A stretch of DNA of 64,000 nucleotides, taken from positions 744,001 to 808,000 of the forward strand of contig NZ_CP054257.1 of the NCBI RefSeq assembly GCF_017893945.1. Direction: 5' to 3'. Every line of letters begins with the position of its first letter. Position 1 is the first letter of the stretch. The translations under genes were made by a program, and so were the position numbers. Of the stretch, positions 62,018 through 64,000 are shown piece by piece. A model generated the notes under the pieces. It was not told where the DNA came from and searched no databases. It worked only from the letters and a program-made list of their open reading frames with translations. This stretch comes from Treponema parvum. GTDB taxonomy: Bacteria > Spirochaetota > Spirochaetia > Treponematales > Treponemataceae.

Positions 62018-62070
62018 AATTCGACAGTCGAACAAAATATCGATTTCGGAGACTGTTGAATTTGTGCATT
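62018..62070. repeat. composite hairpin element upstream of the ABC binding protein
   Basis: 12-bp arms 62018-62029 and 62051-62062 (one G-T) with loop GAACAAAATATCGATTTCGGA, followed by TTGTGC. About 45 bases resemble the copy at 34874-34924. Confidence 0.6.
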
Positions 62071-62162
62071 GTAAAAAGTATACGGGTATACTAAAATTTG
62101 CACTTTGGGAAATTCTGGTTTATAATTACGCTAATATTTTCACAAATTATTTTGGAGGATTT

Positions 62163-63158
62163 ATGAAAAAAATTTTATTTGCGGTACTTGCCTGTACGCT
62201 TTTATCGGGCGCAGTATTTTCGAAAGGCGGAAACGACAAAGCTGATGAACCGCCTAAAGAACTTGTAGTGTGGAGCGCCGCTTCCGAAGACGAAGCGCAG
62301 GCTCTTGTCGCAGCGTTTACAAAACTGCATCCGGAAATTTCAACAAGCATTATACGAGCAGGTTCCGGGGAATTGCTTACAAGGCTGAACGCCGAACAGC
62401 CGCGTCCGAGCGGAGACGTTTTGATGGGTATTGCAAGAGAATCGTTCGATATGGCATACGAATTGTTCCGTCCGTATAAAACGGCAAATCATGCGAATAT
62501 CGGCGAGAACGTTCGGGATCCGGTCGCTGTGCCGAAGTATTACGGGTTTTCAATGCCGTTGCAAGCTTTAATGGTAAACACCAATTTGTTAAAACCGGAA
62601 GACTATCCCAAAACATGGAAAGATCTCATAAATCCGAAATATAAAGGCGAAATAGTACTTGCAAATCCGACGCTTTCCGGTTCGGCATACGCGCAGCTTT
62701 ATATGTGGTACAAGTTCTACGGCGAAGATTTCGTAAGAACAATAGCGCAAACGGTAGTGTTCAATACGAGTTCTACGGCGGGCCCTGAAGCTGTTGCACG
62801 CGGCGAATATGCTATCACCGCCACAGGGGAAGCAAATATTGCAAAATATATGGAAAAAGGCAACCCTGTAACTTTCGTATATCCGTCCGACGGAACGGGC
62901 GCTCGTTTCGATGCGTCCGGCATAATCGATCACGGTCCGAACCCCAAAGCCGCCGAGCTTTTTATGGATTTTCTCACGTCAAAAGAAGCGTATCAAATCA
63001 TCTACGATACGCGCGGACGGCGTGTTGTTATTGCCGGTATTCCCGGTCCTAAACATTTACCGCCACTGGATAAAATCAAACTTGTCGAATATGACGCAAA
63101 AGAAGCCGCCGAGCTGCGTGAAGAATTGACAAGTAAATTTTCCGACATGATGAAATAA
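62163..63158 (+). CDS. ABC transporter substrate-binding protein (COG1840 type)
   Basis: 331 residues. A signal peptide (KKILFAVLACTLLSGAVFS) precedes a type II binding protein: VVWSAASEDEAQALVAAFTKLHPEIST, DVLMGIARESFDMAYE, YPKTWKDLINPKYKGEIVLANPTLSGSAY, FNTSSTAGPEAVARGEYAITATGEA. This is the Fe3+/AfuA-type group, whose members bind ferric iron, phosphonates or sugar phosphates. The ligand is open. ATG 62163 (TTGGAGG upstream) is preferred over a longer in-frame start. The ATPase follows after 96 bases. Confidence 0.88.
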   Translation: MKKILFAVLACTLLSGAVFSKGGNDKADEPPKELVVWSAASEDEAQALVAAFTKLHPEISTSIIRAGSGELLTRLNAEQPRPSGDVLMGIARESFDMAYELFRPYKTANHANIGENVRDPVAVPKYYGFSMPLQALMVNTNLLKPEDYPKTWKDLINPKYKGEIVLANPTLSGSAYAQLYMWYKFYGEDFVRTIAQTVVFNTSSTAGPEAVARGEYAITATGEANIAKYMEKGNPVTFVYPSDGTGARFDASGIIDHGPNPKAAELFMDFLTSKEAYQIIYDTRGRRVVIAGIPGPKHLPPLDKIKLVEYDAKEAAELREELTSKFSDMMK

Positions 63159-63254
63159 CAGCGTAAAAAAATACTTTCCATTTCATAAACTCGCACAGCC
63201 GTTATATCTTTTGATTTAAAGGCTGTGCATACATCTTTTTTGGAGAATCCGAAT

Positions 63255-64000
63255 ATGAGTCTCAGCCTCAGTTACGATAAAATTAACAAAATATTTGATA
63301 AGGGGTCACACAATGAAGTTCACGCGCTAAAAGACGTAAGCTTCACTGTAGAACCCGGCGAACTTTTTTGCCTGCTTGGGCCTTCCGGCTGCGGAAAGAC
63401 AACTCTTTTGCGTAGTACGGCAGGTCTTGAATCCATAACCGGCGGACATATTTTATACGGCGATAATGATATGACTTCCATTCCTCCGTTTAAGCGGAAT
63501 ATCGGGATGGTATTTCAAAGCTTTGCGCTGTATCCGCACATGAGCATATTTGAAAATGTTGCCTACGGCCTTCGCGTTCGAAAAATTCCAAACGATGAAA
63601 TAAAGCGCAAAGTCACCGAAGTTATGGAGCTTGTCGGCTTGCAGGAAGAATTAAAACGCAATCCAAGCCCGACGGCGCTCTCGGGAGGGCAGCAGCAGAG
63701 GGTCGCAATCGCGCGCGCTCTGGTATACGATCCCGACCTTCTTCTTCTCGATGAACCCTTGGCAAACCTCGATGCAAAATTGCGCCGCTATATGCGCGCG
63801 GAAATACGCCGCATCCAAAAGGCAACAAATATAACTACGCTTTTTGTTACTCACGATCAGGAAGAAGCGATGGCCATAGGAGACCGTCTGGCTGTTTTCA
63901 AAAAAGGCGTCGTCGAGCAGATAGGTACGTCGGATGAATTATATACGAAGCCGCAAAACGCCTTTGTTGCAAATTTCATAGGCAAAATGAATTTTTTTCA
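63255..64000 (+). CDS. ABC transporter ATP-binding protein, 5' part (runs off the right edge)
   Basis: At least 248 residues seen. Walker A LLGPSGCGKTTLLR (about 37-50), Q loop MVFQSFALYPHMSIFENV, signature TALSGGQQQRVAIARAL (about 138-154), Walker B LLLLDEPLANLD, and switch FVTHDQEEAMAIGDRL. This is the CUT1/FbpC/PotA class with an extended C-terminus, which lies partly beyond the window. Together with the binding protein it forms one importer; a permease gene should follow. GGAG precedes the ATG. Confidence 0.93.
   Translation, partial: MSLSLSYDKINKIFDKGSHNEVHALKDVSFTVEPGELFCLLGPSGCGKTTLLRSTAGLESITGGHILYGDNDMTSIPPFKRNIGMVFQSFALYPHMSIFENVAYGLRVRKIPNDEIKRKVTEVMELVGLQEELKRNPSPTALSGGQQQRVAIARALVYDPDLLLLDEPLANLDAKLRRYMRAEIRRIQKATNITTLFVTHDQEEAMAIGDRLAVFKKGVVEQIGTSDELYTKPQNAFVANFIGKMNFF

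Overview
The window looks like a chromosomal segment of a Treponema-type spirochaete. The evidence is a V-type ATPase operon with no F-type ATPase, a cytidylate kinase fused to ribosomal protein S1, a GreA factor with an approximately 740-residue helical N-terminal extension, a relaxed spirochaetal lipobox, and many TPR proteins. Genes are dense and mostly on the plus strand. Base composition is moderate, with one clearly AT-rich islet at about 54.75-56.6 kb. I saw no rRNA, tRNA or CRISPR array. Genus assignment is inference from gene content, since no search could be run.

Layout. 1-920: the 5' part of a transposase at an IS end. 0.96-6.7 kb: MFS transporter, branched-chain aminotransferase, a two-gene ThrE-type exporter, a RelBE-like toxin-antitoxin pair between two 23-bp direct repeats, and exonuclease III. 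6.9-10.5 kb (minus): giant GreA and a TPR protein. 10.9-18.9 kb: rpe, three envelope/TPR genes, recA, folK, scpA, scpB and a pseudouridine synthase. 18.9-24.1 kb: cmk-rpsA fusion, an unusual AAA+/Fis regulator, a TPR protein and a lipoprotein. 24.2-34.9 kb: glycolytic genes gap, pgk and tpiA around an amino-sugar locus (TRAP transporter, LacI regulator and two nagB paralogues on minus; divergent nagA on plus). 35-44.5 kb: secG, a PTS IIA-like protein and a nine-gene V-ATPase operon. 44.7-54.7 kb: stress protein, J-domain protein, map, citrate synthase, a second pseudouridine synthase, formate-THF ligase, thrH, an EpmB/KamA-like radical SAM enzyme and a divergent polysaccharide deacetylase. 54.8-56.6 kb: Fic protein and a YoeB-type TA pair, probably acquired. 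56.6-64 kb: tsaD, a DtxR-type regulator, DUF3793 plus flavodoxin, a chemoreceptor, and the start of an iron/COG1840-type ABC transporter that runs off the window.

How they work together. NagA and NagB feed amino-sugar phosphates into the glycolytic steps encoded on both sides of that locus. A LacI-type operator sits just after the -10 box of the TRAP operon. The V-ATPase operon supplies the ion gradient used by the TRAP, ThrE-type and MFS carriers.

Main observations for a second look: (1) six genes without a Shine-Dalgarno have a sigma70-like promoter whose -10 ends only 6-13 nt before the start codon, implying leaderless mRNAs; (2) a dispersed composite hairpin element has a conserved loop core and differing but complementary stems; (3) the relBE islet is bounded by 23-bp direct repeats, one carrying the xth -35 box; (4) a Fic protein with a C-terminal winged helix has TATGTCAT boxes placed over its own promoter; (5) a YoeB toxin has lost its C-terminal His-Tyr, apparently by a small indel; (6) an NtrC-like protein lacks the GAFTGA loop and the Walker B glutamate.
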